A stretch of 6,756 nucleotides of DNA, from assembly GCA_011051855.1 (NCBI GenBank), contig DRKG01000163.1, positions 1 through 6,756 of the forward strand. The letters run 5' to 3'. A program made the position numbers and the translations under genes. The notes below the pieces were generated by a model. The model was not told the DNA's origin. It saw nothing but the letters and a program-made list of their open reading frames with translations, and searched no databases. This document shows positions 1-6,489 of the stretch, piece by piece (the stretch's first letter is position 1; every line of letters starts with the position of its first letter). The stretch comes from a bacterium. GTDB lineage: Bacteria; Planctomycetota; UBA1135; UBA2386.

Positions 1-3
1 ACG

Positions 4-1158
4 ATGTCGATCCAAGACCCGCGCCAGTACTTCGGTGCCACGTTGTTCCTCGCCATGGTCGCGGCCTCACCGCTCACCGCCCAGAGCGTGCTCGTCAAGG
101 CGCACCGCGTGGTGCTGTCGCCCGACTCGGTGCTGACCGACAGCGCGCTGCTGCTGCGCGACGGCAAGGTCGCCTACGTCGGCGGCGACATTCCCGACGA
201 GGCGCGCGCCGACGCCCGGGTCGTCGACTACGGCGAGGCGACGATCTCACCCGGCTTCGTGCTGGCGGTGACGACGCTCGGCCGGGACGCCGACCTGGCC
301 GAAGGCGCACTCGCGTTCACCCCAGACCTGCGCACCGCCGAGGTGTTCGATCCGTGGCTGGACCAGCTCGACCAGCTCGCACCCGCCGGGGTCACGTCGT
401 TCGGGCTGGCACCGTCGCCGCGCAACGTCGCCGGTGGCATCGGGGCCTTGGCCAAACCCGGCAAGGACCAGGGCCGCGTCGCCGTCGAAGAGCTGTTCGT
501 CGGCTTCTCGTTGAACCGCGCGGCGCGCAACCGGGAACGGCCGCCGACCTCCCTGATGGGCGCGCACGAACTGCTGCGCGAGACCTTCGACCGGGCGCGC
601 GTCGGCGTCGAGATCGGCCCGGACCTCGCGGTATTGCGGCAGGTGCTCTCGGGGCAGCGCAGGGCCGTGATCCACGCCGACACCTACGCCGAACTGAATG
701 CCGCCCTCGCGCTCGCCAAGGCACACGAGTTCGCGCCGGTCCTCGTCGGCGCGCGCGAAGCCGACAAGGTCCTCGCCAGGCTGCACAAGACCGCGGCCGG
801 CGTCGTACTCGGCACCCTCAGCCCGAACATGCGACTCAGCGAACTGCGCCTGCCGGCACAGCTCGCCGCTGCTTCGATCCCGTTCTGCTTCGCCGGCCGC
901 CCCGACCAGATGCGCACCTCGGCGGCCCTGGCCGTGCACCACGGCCTCGATCGCCAGACCGCGCTCGCCGCACTGACGCGCACGCCGGCGACTCTGCTCG
1001 GCCAACAGGCTCACGTCGGCTCGCTGCACCAGGGCTGCAGCGCCGACTTCGTCGTGTTCTCGGGCGACCTGCTCGACCTCGGCGCCCGCCACCTCGCCAC
1101 CTGGGTCGACGGCACCGTCGTGCACGAGGCCCGCACCCCCACCGGAGACCGTCGATGA
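4..1158 (+). CDS. Secreted amidohydrolase-like protein, metal site lost (paralogue 1)
   Basis: 384 aa. Residues 1-26 look like a signal peptide: a short N region with Arg7, a hydrophobic core (FGATLFLAMVAA) and a likely cut after LTA, before Gln27. The composite N-terminal beta part (about 28-82, with LLLRDGKVAYVGG at 49-61) leads into the P83-G84-F turn that normally precedes the strand-1 HxH metal motif. Here the motif reads V89-x-T91. The strand-5 region keeps one His (H224 in VIHAD), strand 6 has G249 where His is expected, and the strand-8 Asp site falls near R299-D301. The fold signature persists: RNVAGGIGALAK (140-151), LTRTPATLLG (324-333) and SADFVVFSGD (346-355). Family known: COG1228-type amidohydrolases, some of which are secreted dipeptidases. 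Inference: not a normal metal hydrolase. Only three bases precede this ATG, so a start further upstream cannot be excluded, but this start gives a good signal peptide. Its stop overlaps the next gene by four bases. Confidence 0.88.
   Translation: MSIQDPRQYFGATLFLAMVAASPLTAQSVLVKAHRVVLSPDSVLTDSALLLRDGKVAYVGGDIPDEARADARVVDYGEATISPGFVLAVTTLGRDADLAEGALAFTPDLRTAEVFDPWLDQLDQLAPAGVTSFGLAPSPRNVAGGIGALAKPGKDQGRVAVEELFVGFSLNRAARNRERPPTSLMGAHELLRETFDRARVGVEIGPDLAVLRQVLSGQRRAVIHADTYAELNAALALAKAHEFAPVLVGAREADKVLARLHKTAAGVVLGTLSPNMRLSELRLPAQLAAASIPFCFAGRPDQMRTSAALAVHHGLDRQTALAALTRTPATLLGQQAHVGSLHQGCSADFVVFSGDLLDLGARHLATWVDGTVVHEARTPTGDRR
1144..1147 (+). promoter_or_regulatory. Ribosome binding site of gene 2
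   Basis: GGAG, seven bases before the ATG at 1155, inside the last codons of gene 1. It supports the short start over the longer open frame upstream. Confidence 0.6.
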
Positions 1159-2384
1159 TCCGCCTGCTGCCCGCTTCGCTGCTGCTGTTCGCAACCTCGC
1201 TCGCGGCCCAGCAGAACGTCACCGCCTTCACCAACGCACGCATCCTGCCCGGCAACGGGCCGGCAATCGAGAACGGCACGCTGGTGGTCGCCAACGGCAA
1301 GGTGCTCGCCGTCGGCGGTGCCGACGTGCAGGCTCCCGACGGCGCCACCGTCGTCGACTGCACCGGCAAGACGATCACGCCGGGCTTGATCGACGCGTCG
1401 TTCGGCGGCGGCATCGCCAGCGACGACGCCAACGAACAAGGCGAGGAAGTCACGCCCCACCTGCGCATCCTCGACGCGCTCGATCCGGAGTCGCAAGCGT
1501 TCCGGCGCGCCCGCCGCAACGGCGTCACCGCGGTGCACGTGATGCCGGGCACCCGCAACGTGATCGGCGGCCTCGGCTGCGTCGTCAAGACCCACGGCGA
1601 CGATCCGCAGAGCATGGTCGTCAAGCAGGATGCCAGCCTGCGCATCGTGCTCGGCAGCGAGCCATCGAGCGGCAACCGCGCAATCCGCGGCGGCCGCGTC
1701 GAGTCGATCTACTACCGCCGCCCGACCTCGCGCATGGGGGTCATCTGGGAAGTGCGGCGCGCGTTCTTCGACGCCAAGGAGGCGCTGCAGCAGACCCAGG
1801 GCGTGCCGAACGCCGCCCCGCCGAGCCCCGGCATCCAGGTGCTGACCCGGGTGCTGCAGGGCAAGCTGACGGCGGTCACCACCGCCCGTTCCGAGCAGGA
1901 CCTGCGCACGGCGCTGCGCATCGCCGACGAGTTCGGTTACCAAACGGTGGTCGACGAGGCGCAGGATGCCTACTTGGTCGCCACGGAACTCGCCGACCGG
2001 CAGGTCACCGTGCTGCTCGGCGCGCCGAGCGCGACCACCGTCGCCGGCGGCGGCATGCGCGACGGCGCCGCTCCACGCAGCGGCACCGTGCGCGCGCTCG
2101 CCGAGAAGGGCGTGCGCTTCGTGATCACGACCGGCACCAACGCGGCCGCTTTGCCGCTGGTCCGCGAGGCGATGTTCGCCCGGCGCAACGGCCTCAGCCA
2201 CCGGCAGGCGCTCGCCGCAATCACCACCGAGCCGGCGAAGCTGCTCGGCCTCGACGATCGCATCGGCAGCCTCGCCACCGGCAAGGACGCCGACTTCGTT
2301 ATCTGGTCCCACGATCCCCTCGACCCGGCCGCCGTCGCCGAGTCTGTCCACATCGACGGCAAGCCCGTGTCACGAGTCCGATGA
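1155..2384 (+). CDS. Secreted amidohydrolase-like protein, metal site lost (paralogue 2)
   Basis: 409 aa. The signal peptide is residues 1-18 (MIRLLPASLLLFATSLAA), cut before Gln19. It is the closest of the set to the family pattern: NGTLVVANGKVLAVGG (40-55), TPGLIDA (75-81), VTPHLRILDALDP (99-111), HVMPGTRNVIGGLGCVVK (128-145), PTSRMG (190-195), EPAKLLGLDDRIGSL (359-373) and GKDADFVIWSHDPLD (376-390). Even so, every expected ligand is gone: HxH is S82-x-G84, the strand-5 HxH-like pair is T243-x-R245, the strand-6 His is E268, and the strand-8 Asp is G327. A normal overall length and an unbroken frame argue against simple decay. The ATG start is supported by GGAG seven bases upstream, by the signal peptide, and by the ATGA overlap with gene 1. 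The open frame runs further upstream, but that part is an Arg-rich shadow of gene 1. Likely a periplasmic or exported pseudoenzyme; substrate and partner unknown. Confidence 0.9.
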   Translation: MIRLLPASLLLFATSLAAQQNVTAFTNARILPGNGPAIENGTLVVANGKVLAVGGADVQAPDGATVVDCTGKTITPGLIDASFGGGIASDDANEQGEEVTPHLRILDALDPESQAFRRARRNGVTAVHVMPGTRNVIGGLGCVVKTHGDDPQSMVVKQDASLRIVLGSEPSSGNRAIRGGRVESIYYRRPTSRMGVIWEVRRAFFDAKEALQQTQGVPNAAPPSPGIQVLTRVLQGKLTAVTTARSEQDLRTALRIADEFGYQTVVDEAQDAYLVATELADRQVTVLLGAPSATTVAGGGMRDGAAPRSGTVRALAEKGVRFVITTGTNAAALPLVREAMFARRNGLSHRQALAAITTEPAKLLGLDDRIGSLATGKDADFVIWSHDPLDPAAVAESVHIDGKPVSRVR

Positions 2385-3661
2385 ACCCCACCTTCCTGCG
2401 ATTCGCGATCGCCAGCGCGGCGTTCGCCCTCTCCGCCCTCAGCCAGGATCTCGTCGCCATCAAGGCGAAGACGATCCACACGCTCAGCGGCCCGGCCGTC
2501 ACCGACGGCGTGATCCTGCTGCAGAACGGCCGCATCAAGGCCATCGGCAAGCAGGATGAGATCGAGATCCCGTGGGCCGCCAAGGTCATCGACAAGAGCG
2601 ACAAGGTGGTGATGCCGACCTGGGTGCTGGCTCATTGCGCCGGCGGCATGCGCGGCAGCAACGAGAGCATGCAGAACGTGCCGTGGCTGACGGTCGCCGA
2701 CGCGATCGATCCGGCATCGGCCTACTTCGAGAACATGCTGCGGAACGGCGTCGGCACCCTGCACGTGATGCCCGGCAACCGCACCCTGATGGGTGGCACC
2801 GGCATGGTCGTGCGCCCGTCTGGCCGCACCGTCGCCGACATGACGGTCGCCGCCGGCACCGGCATGAAGCTGTCGCTGCAGGCCAGCCGCAGCCGCCTGC
2901 AGAAGATCCGCGAGATGCGCCGCGCGATCGCCGACGTGCGCGACTACCTGGCCGACTACGAACGCCGCAAGGCCGAGTTCGAGCAGGAGAAGGCCGCCGG
3001 CGCGATTCCCGCCGACAAGGAATGGGACCAGGAGATCGATCGCAAGAAGAAGGCGGCCGTCGAGCTGATCGAGAAGAAGCTGCGCGGCTGGCTCTACGTG
3101 CCGAGCTACGCCGAACTCGGCGAGGCGTTGCGCCTCGCCCAGGAGCTCGACCTGACGTTCGTGCTCGGTAGCAATCTCGACGAAGCGCACGCTCTGCTGG
3201 CCAAGATCAAGTCGCCGGTCGTGCTCGACGCCACCATCGAATACCTCGAAACCGACCCGGAAACGCGCGAAGAGCAGCAATTCTGTTCGGCGAAGCTGTG
3301 CCAGGACGCCGGCGTGCCGTTCGCGCTGTCGCTGTCGAGCGGCGGCCCCACCAGCTACCCGTGGTGGCAGCTCGGCACCTGCGTGCGGCACGGCATCTCG
3401 CGCTCGCAAGCGATCGCCGCGCTGACCACGGTGCCGGCGAAGATGCTCGGCCTCGACGACCAACTCGGCACGCTCGACGAAGGCAAGCTCGGCAACCTGC
3501 AGATTCTCACAGGCGACCCGTTGCAGGCGACCACGTGGGTCGACATGGTCGTGCTCGAAGGCGAAGTCGTCTACGAGCGCAGCAAGGACCCGCGGCTGCA
3601 GTACCTGTTCGAGGCGGCGGAAGAGGCCGCGGCCGGCACCAGCAAGGGCGAGAAGCAGTGA
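2381..3661 (+). CDS. Secreted amidohydrolase-like protein with charged helix insert, metal site lost (paralogue 3)
   Basis: 426 aa. The signal peptide is residues 1-21 (core FAIASAAFALSA), cut before Gln22-Asp. The N-terminal beta part has GVILLQNGRIKAIG (43-56). The strand-1 region is P79-T-W-V-L-A-H85-C-A87, so the usual PG turn has become PT and only the first His of HxH survives. Other ligand sites are Y239/P241 (strand 5), S264 (strand 6) and S319 (strand 8). The Gly-rich loop is kept as HVMPGNRTLMGGTGMVVR (128-145), with Arg for the usual Lys. A long, highly charged helical segment (about 171-234, rich in Lys, Glu, Arg and Asp) sits before strand 5. The C-terminal strand carries EGKLGNLQILTGDP (367-380) in place of GKDAD. 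A charged tail (about 400-426) extends beyond the fold. The start is fixed by the ATGA overlap and the signal peptide. No clear Shine-Dalgarno is visible, so translation probably depends on coupling to gene 2. Confidence 0.9.
   Translation: MNPTFLRFAIASAAFALSALSQDLVAIKAKTIHTLSGPAVTDGVILLQNGRIKAIGKQDEIEIPWAAKVIDKSDKVVMPTWVLAHCAGGMRGSNESMQNVPWLTVADAIDPASAYFENMLRNGVGTLHVMPGNRTLMGGTGMVVRPSGRTVADMTVAAGTGMKLSLQASRSRLQKIREMRRAIADVRDYLADYERRKAEFEQEKAAGAIPADKEWDQEIDRKKKAAVELIEKKLRGWLYVPSYAELGEALRLAQELDLTFVLGSNLDEAHALLAKIKSPVVLDATIEYLETDPETREEQQFCSAKLCQDAGVPFALSLSSGGPTSYPWWQLGTCVRHGISRSQAIAALTTVPAKMLGLDDQLGTLDEGKLGNLQILTGDPLQATTWVDMVVLEGEVVYERSKDPRLQYLFEAAEEAAAGTSKGEKQ
2891..3082 (+). other. Charged helical insert in gene 3
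   Basis: Residues about 171-234 are dominated by Arg, Lys, Glu and Asp with regularly spaced aliphatic residues (for example RLQKIREMRRAIADVRDYL, then DYERRKAEFEQEKAA, then EIDRKKKAAVELIEKKL). This suggests a long helical hairpin or coiled coil projecting from the barrel just before strand 5. In gene 4 domain B the same place in the fold holds the beta-domain insertion. Confidence 0.6.
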
Positions 3662-6489
3662 TGTCCCGCCCCCGGTGCACGGTCCTGGCGGCGGCCGCGG
3701 CGTTGGCCCTCGCGGCCGGCGACGCGCTCGCGCAGGAAGTCCCCAGCCGCTCGTTCGCGGTCCGCTGCGGCACGCTGCTCGTCGGCGACGGCCAAACCGC
3801 CATGCACGACGCATGGCTGGTCGTGCGCGACGGCAAGGTCGAGGGTGTCGGCGAACGCACGCCGGCCGCCGATCTGCCGGTCGTCGATGCGCGCGGCAAG
3901 GTGGTGATGCCTGGCATCGTCGCCGTCGACAGCGACCTCGCGACCGAACGTGACAGCGAGTACCAAGTCACCCCGGATGCCTACGCGGTCGACGCATTCG
4001 ACTTCGAGCGTTCGTGGCGCAGCGCGCTCGCCGGCGGCATCACGTCGGCGTATCTGTCGCCCGGCCGGCTGCGGCTGGTTTCGGGCCAGGGCGCCGTGGT
4101 CAAGCTCGCCGGCACCGACCTGGTCGCGCGTGTGCTCACCGACGCGGCCGCACTGCGCGTGAACTTCGGCGACGCCGCGATGAAGGCGCCGCGCGTGTTC
4201 GAGCCGACCGCGCACCCGACCGACGAAGACCCGCTGCGGCCCGCGCGCATCCAGACCCCGACGTCGCGCATCAGCCACCTCGCCGAGCTGCGCGCGCTGT
4301 TCGCGGCCGCGACCGACGGGGCCGCCGACGTCGGCGGCCAGGGGCCGGCGGAGAAGCGCTACGACGAGCGCGCCCTGCGCCTGGTGGTCGAAGGCAAGCT
4401 GCCGCTGCGCGCGGCCGCGACCTCGACCTACGACATCCGGCGCGCGCTGCGCTTCCAGCGGGATCTCGGTCTGACGATGGTGCTCGAGGACCCGTTCGAG
4501 ATCGGTCCGATCGCGGCGATGGCGGCCAAGCAGAATGCGATGGCCACGTTCCGCGTGCCGGCGGTGTTCGGCCGCTCGGTGCCCGGCGGCGAAGACCGCC
4601 TGCAAGAACTGCCCGATCCCCACTTCGACGCGCCGGCCAAGGCCGCGGCTGCCGGCGTGCTCGTCGGCCTCGCCCCCGCCGCCGGCGCCCCTCTGCGCGA
4701 CTACCTGCTGTCGGTAGCACTCGCAGTGCGCCACGGCCTGCCGCGCGGCACCGCGCTGCGGGCGGTCGGCCGGGACGCCGCCCGCATCCTCGGCGTCGAC
4801 GACCGCGTCGGCACGCTGGCGAAGGGCAAGGACGCAGACTTCATCGTGCTCAGCGGCGATCCGCTGGCGGTCGGCTCGATGGTCGAATCGACGTGGATCG
4901 ACGGCGAACGTCGCTACGTGCGCAAGACCGACAGCGCCGTGCTGGCGATCCGCGCCGGGCGCATCCACGACGGCACGGGCCGCATCATCAGAAACGGGGT
5001 CGTGGTGGTACAGAACGGCCGCATCAAGGCCGTCGGCGAAGACCTGGCGATCCCTTACGGCGCCGAGGTCATCGATCTCGGCGACGGCGTCGCGACGCCC
5101 GGATTCGTCGACGTGTTCTCGCACCTCGGCCTCGCCGGCGAAGGCACCGGGGTGCCCACGGGCAACCCCGGCCAGCGCCTGCACGACGTGCTCGCGGCCG
5201 ACGACCCGATGTTCGAGCTCGCACTCCGCGAAGGCATCACCTCGCTGCTGGTCGCCGGCAAGGACGGCGGGCTCACATCCGGCCGCCTGACCGCGGTCAA
5301 GACGGGCGCCGAGGACCGCGACGGGCTCGTGCTGCGCGCGATCGCCGGCCAGCGCTTCGTCTACGACGCGATCGGCCCCAACGCGACCAAGCCGCTCGCC
5401 GACCAGATCGCGCGGGCGCGCAAGTACGTCGAAGCCTGGCGGAAGTACGAGAAGGCCCTCGCCGAGTGGTGGGCGGGCAAGACCGGCAAGGCCGCCCCCC
5501 AACCCGAGCCCAAAGCCGAGCCCGAGAAGGATCCGGCCAAGGCGGCGGTCGACCCGATCACCGGCACCTGGGAAGCGGAGATCACGATCCAGGAGCGCTT
5601 CAAGCTGCAGGTGAAGCTCGATCTCACCCGCAAGGGCACCAAGGTCACCGGCACCGTGTCGATCGGCATGATGGGCCGCACCGGCCGCGCGCGGGAGGTC
5701 GAGGGCGTGTTCGAGGACGGCACCCTCAAGATCGAGTTCCGCGGCCCCGGCGGCACGGTTTCGCTCGAGGCGACGGTCGAAGGCGACACCATGACCGGCA
5801 CGCTGAACCTGGGCCCGATGGGCTCGCAGCAGGTCACCGCAACGCGCACCAGCAAGCAACCGGTCACGGCCGCGACCGCGCAGTCATCCGCGCGCAAGTC
5901 CAAGAAGGGTGATGACGGCCGGCCGAAGCCGCCCAAGGTCGACGAGAGCCTCGAACCGCTGCGCGCGGTGATCGCCGGCGAGGCGAGCATCGTGGTCAAG
6001 ACCAATCGCGCGGCCGCGATCCGCGACGTCGTCGCACTGCTCACCAAGGAGAAGCTCTCCTACGTGCTGGCCGGTGCCGACGACCTGATCGACGATCGTT
6101 CGCTGCTCGGCGGACAGTCCCCGACGGTCATCGTCGGCCCCGAAGTCGTGGTCGACGACGAGGGCGAGCTGCTCAACGTCGCCGCGCGGTTCGCCGACCA
6201 CGGCCTGAAGATCGCGTTCGGCAGCGACAACTGCGCCGGCACGCGCTACCTGCCGATGCACGCCGCCTATGCGGTGCGCTACGGCCTCAGCCCGCAGGAT
6301 GCCCTGCAGGCGCTGACGCTGTGGGCTGCCGAAGCGTTCCACCTCGACGACCGCATCGGCTCGCTCGAGAAGGGCAAGGACGCCGACCTGGTGGTGTTCT
6401 CCGGCAATCCGTTCGAACCGAGCAGCCGCGTGCTGCTGGTCGTCTGCAACGGCCGCGTCGTCGTCGACAATCGGGAGCAAGCAGAATGA
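3661..6489 (+). CDS. Secreted two-domain amidohydrolase-like protein with inserted beta domain (paralogues 4a and 4b fused)
   Basis: 942 aa. The signal peptide is residues 1-24 (VLAAAAALALAAGDALA), cut before Gln25-Glu. Two complete amidohydrolase-like domains follow: A (about 32-421) and B (about 425-935), joined by only a few residues (around KTDS, 422-425) and with no second signal peptide. In A, the HxH motif reads D90-x-D92, strand 5 has A252/T254, strand 6 has D277, and strand 8 has A340. In B, HxH reads F486-x-H488, strand 5 has K780/N782, strand 6 has G805, and strand 8 keeps D856. Domain B carries a Lys/Glu/Pro-rich linker, a small all-beta domain (631-732) and a second basic linker before strand 5. 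Both domains end in the standard closing motif (GKDADFIVLSGDP 389-401; GKDADLVVFSGNP 905-917). The frame is open further upstream, but that part overlaps gene 3 and lacks family sequence; the start at 3661 gives the signal peptide and the TGATG overlap. Tandem amidohydrolase proteins near 1000 aa do occur in bacteria, from memory. Enzymatic activity seems unlikely. Confidence 0.9.
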   Translation: MSRPRCTVLAAAAALALAAGDALAQEVPSRSFAVRCGTLLVGDGQTAMHDAWLVVRDGKVEGVGERTPAADLPVVDARGKVVMPGIVAVDSDLATERDSEYQVTPDAYAVDAFDFERSWRSALAGGITSAYLSPGRLRLVSGQGAVVKLAGTDLVARVLTDAAALRVNFGDAAMKAPRVFEPTAHPTDEDPLRPARIQTPTSRISHLAELRALFAAATDGAADVGGQGPAEKRYDERALRLVVEGKLPLRAAATSTYDIRRALRFQRDLGLTMVLEDPFEIGPIAAMAAKQNAMATFRVPAVFGRSVPGGEDRLQELPDPHFDAPAKAAAAGVLVGLAPAAGAPLRDYLLSVALAVRHGLPRGTALRAVGRDAARILGVDDRVGTLAKGKDADFIVLSGDPLAVGSMVESTWIDGERRYVRKTDSAVLAIRAGRIHDGTGRIIRNGVVVVQNGRIKAVGEDLAIPYGAEVIDLGDGVATPGFVDVFSHLGLAGEGTGVPTGNPGQRLHDVLAADDPMFELALREGITSLLVAGKDGGLTSGRLTAVKTGAEDRDGLVLRAIAGQRFVYDAIGPNATKPLADQIARARKYVEAWRKYEKALAEWWAGKTGKAAPQPEPKAEPEKDPAKAAVDPITGTWEAEITIQERFKLQVKLDLTRKGTKVTGTVSIGMMGRTGRAREVEGVFEDGTLKIEFRGPGGTVSLEATVEGDTMTGTLNLGPMGSQQVTATRTSKQPVTAATAQSSARKSKKGDDGRPKPPKVDESLEPLRAVIAGEASIVVKTNRAAAIRDVVALLTKEKLSYVLAGADDLIDDRSLLGGQSPTVIVGPEVVVDDEGELLNVAARFADHGLKIAFGSDNCAGTRYLPMHAAYAVRYGLSPQDALQALTLWAAEAFHLDDRIGSLEKGKDADLVVFSGNPFEPSSRVLLVVCNGRVVVDNREQAE
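3754..4923 (+). other. Amidohydrolase-like domain A of gene 4
   Basis: Residues about 32-421. It contains LVVRDGKVEGVGE (53-65), the PG turn at 84-85, TSAYLSPG (128-135), SGQGAVVK (141-148), PTSRISHLAELRALF (200-214), KLPLRAAATSTYDI (246-259), VLEDPFEIG (274-282) and the C-terminal closing motif. It aligns part by part with genes 1-3 and with domain B. Three positions normally held by His (two on strand 1, one on strand 6) are all Asp here. Confidence 0.85.
4933..6465 (+). other. Amidohydrolase-like domain B of gene 4, split by an insertion
   Basis: Residues about 425-935. It contains GVVVVQNGRIKAVGE (446-460), TPGFVDVFSHLG (479-490), the Gly-rich loop in altered form (GGLTSGRLTAVK, 536-547), a helix KYVEAWRKYEKALAEWW (588-604), the insertion, then strand 5 onward (EASIVVKTNRAAAI, 774-787), KIAFGSDN (850-857) and the closing motif. 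It retains H488 and D856, more of the canonical set than most of the other copies. Confidence 0.85.
5551..5856 (+). other. Small all-beta (lipocalin/avidin-like) domain inserted in gene 4 domain B
   Basis: Residues about 631-732. It starts with DPITGTWEAEI and continues as alternating hydrophobic strands separated by Gly/Asp turns: FKLQVKLDLTRKG, KVTGTVSIG, REVEGVFEDG, TLKIEFRG, TVSLEATVEGD, TMTGTLNLG, QQVTATR. The opening GTW, the repeated T-G-T pattern and the strand spacing resemble small up-and-down beta barrels often attached to bacterial secreted proteins. The barrel assignment is inference from pattern. It is bounded by a Pro/Glu/Lys linker (613-629) and a Ser/Lys/Pro linker (733-759). 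Confidence 0.65.
6474..6477 (+). promoter_or_regulatory. Ribosome binding site of gene 5
   Basis: GGAG, eight bases before the ATG at 6486, inside the end of gene 4. Genes 3 and 4 have no site this clear: gene 4 has only a weak GAGAAG at 3650-3655, and gene 3 has none I can see. Confidence 0.55.

Noticed and set aside
354..1154. Upstream extension of gene 2 in the same frame
   Set aside because: The extra part is Arg/Pro-rich shadow of gene 1. The start at 1155 has a ribosome site and opens directly into a signal peptide.
3298..3660. Upstream extension of gene 4 in the same frame
   Set aside because: It overlaps conserved C-terminal sequence of gene 3, is Arg-rich, and would bury the signal peptide that starts at 3661.
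3661..3735. Lipoprotein signal (lipobox) in gene 4 because of Cys6
   Set aside because: The Cys is before the hydrophobic core, not after it; the cut site looks like ALA followed by Gln, typical of signal peptidase I. The same applies to Cys8 in gene 5.
3571..5859. Very long open frame on the - strand (762 codons), and similar ones at 1970-3814 and 1011-2351
   Set aside because: They lie opposite recognisable family domains, are rich in Arg, Gly, Ala, Asp and Val without recognisable motifs, and are expected in DNA this GC-rich, where stop codons are scarce.
4..6489. The genes being ordinary decaying pseudogenes or sequencing artefacts
   Set aside because: All frames are full length, there are no frameshifts or internal stops, signal peptides and overlaps are intact, and the ligand losses are different clean substitutions in each copy.
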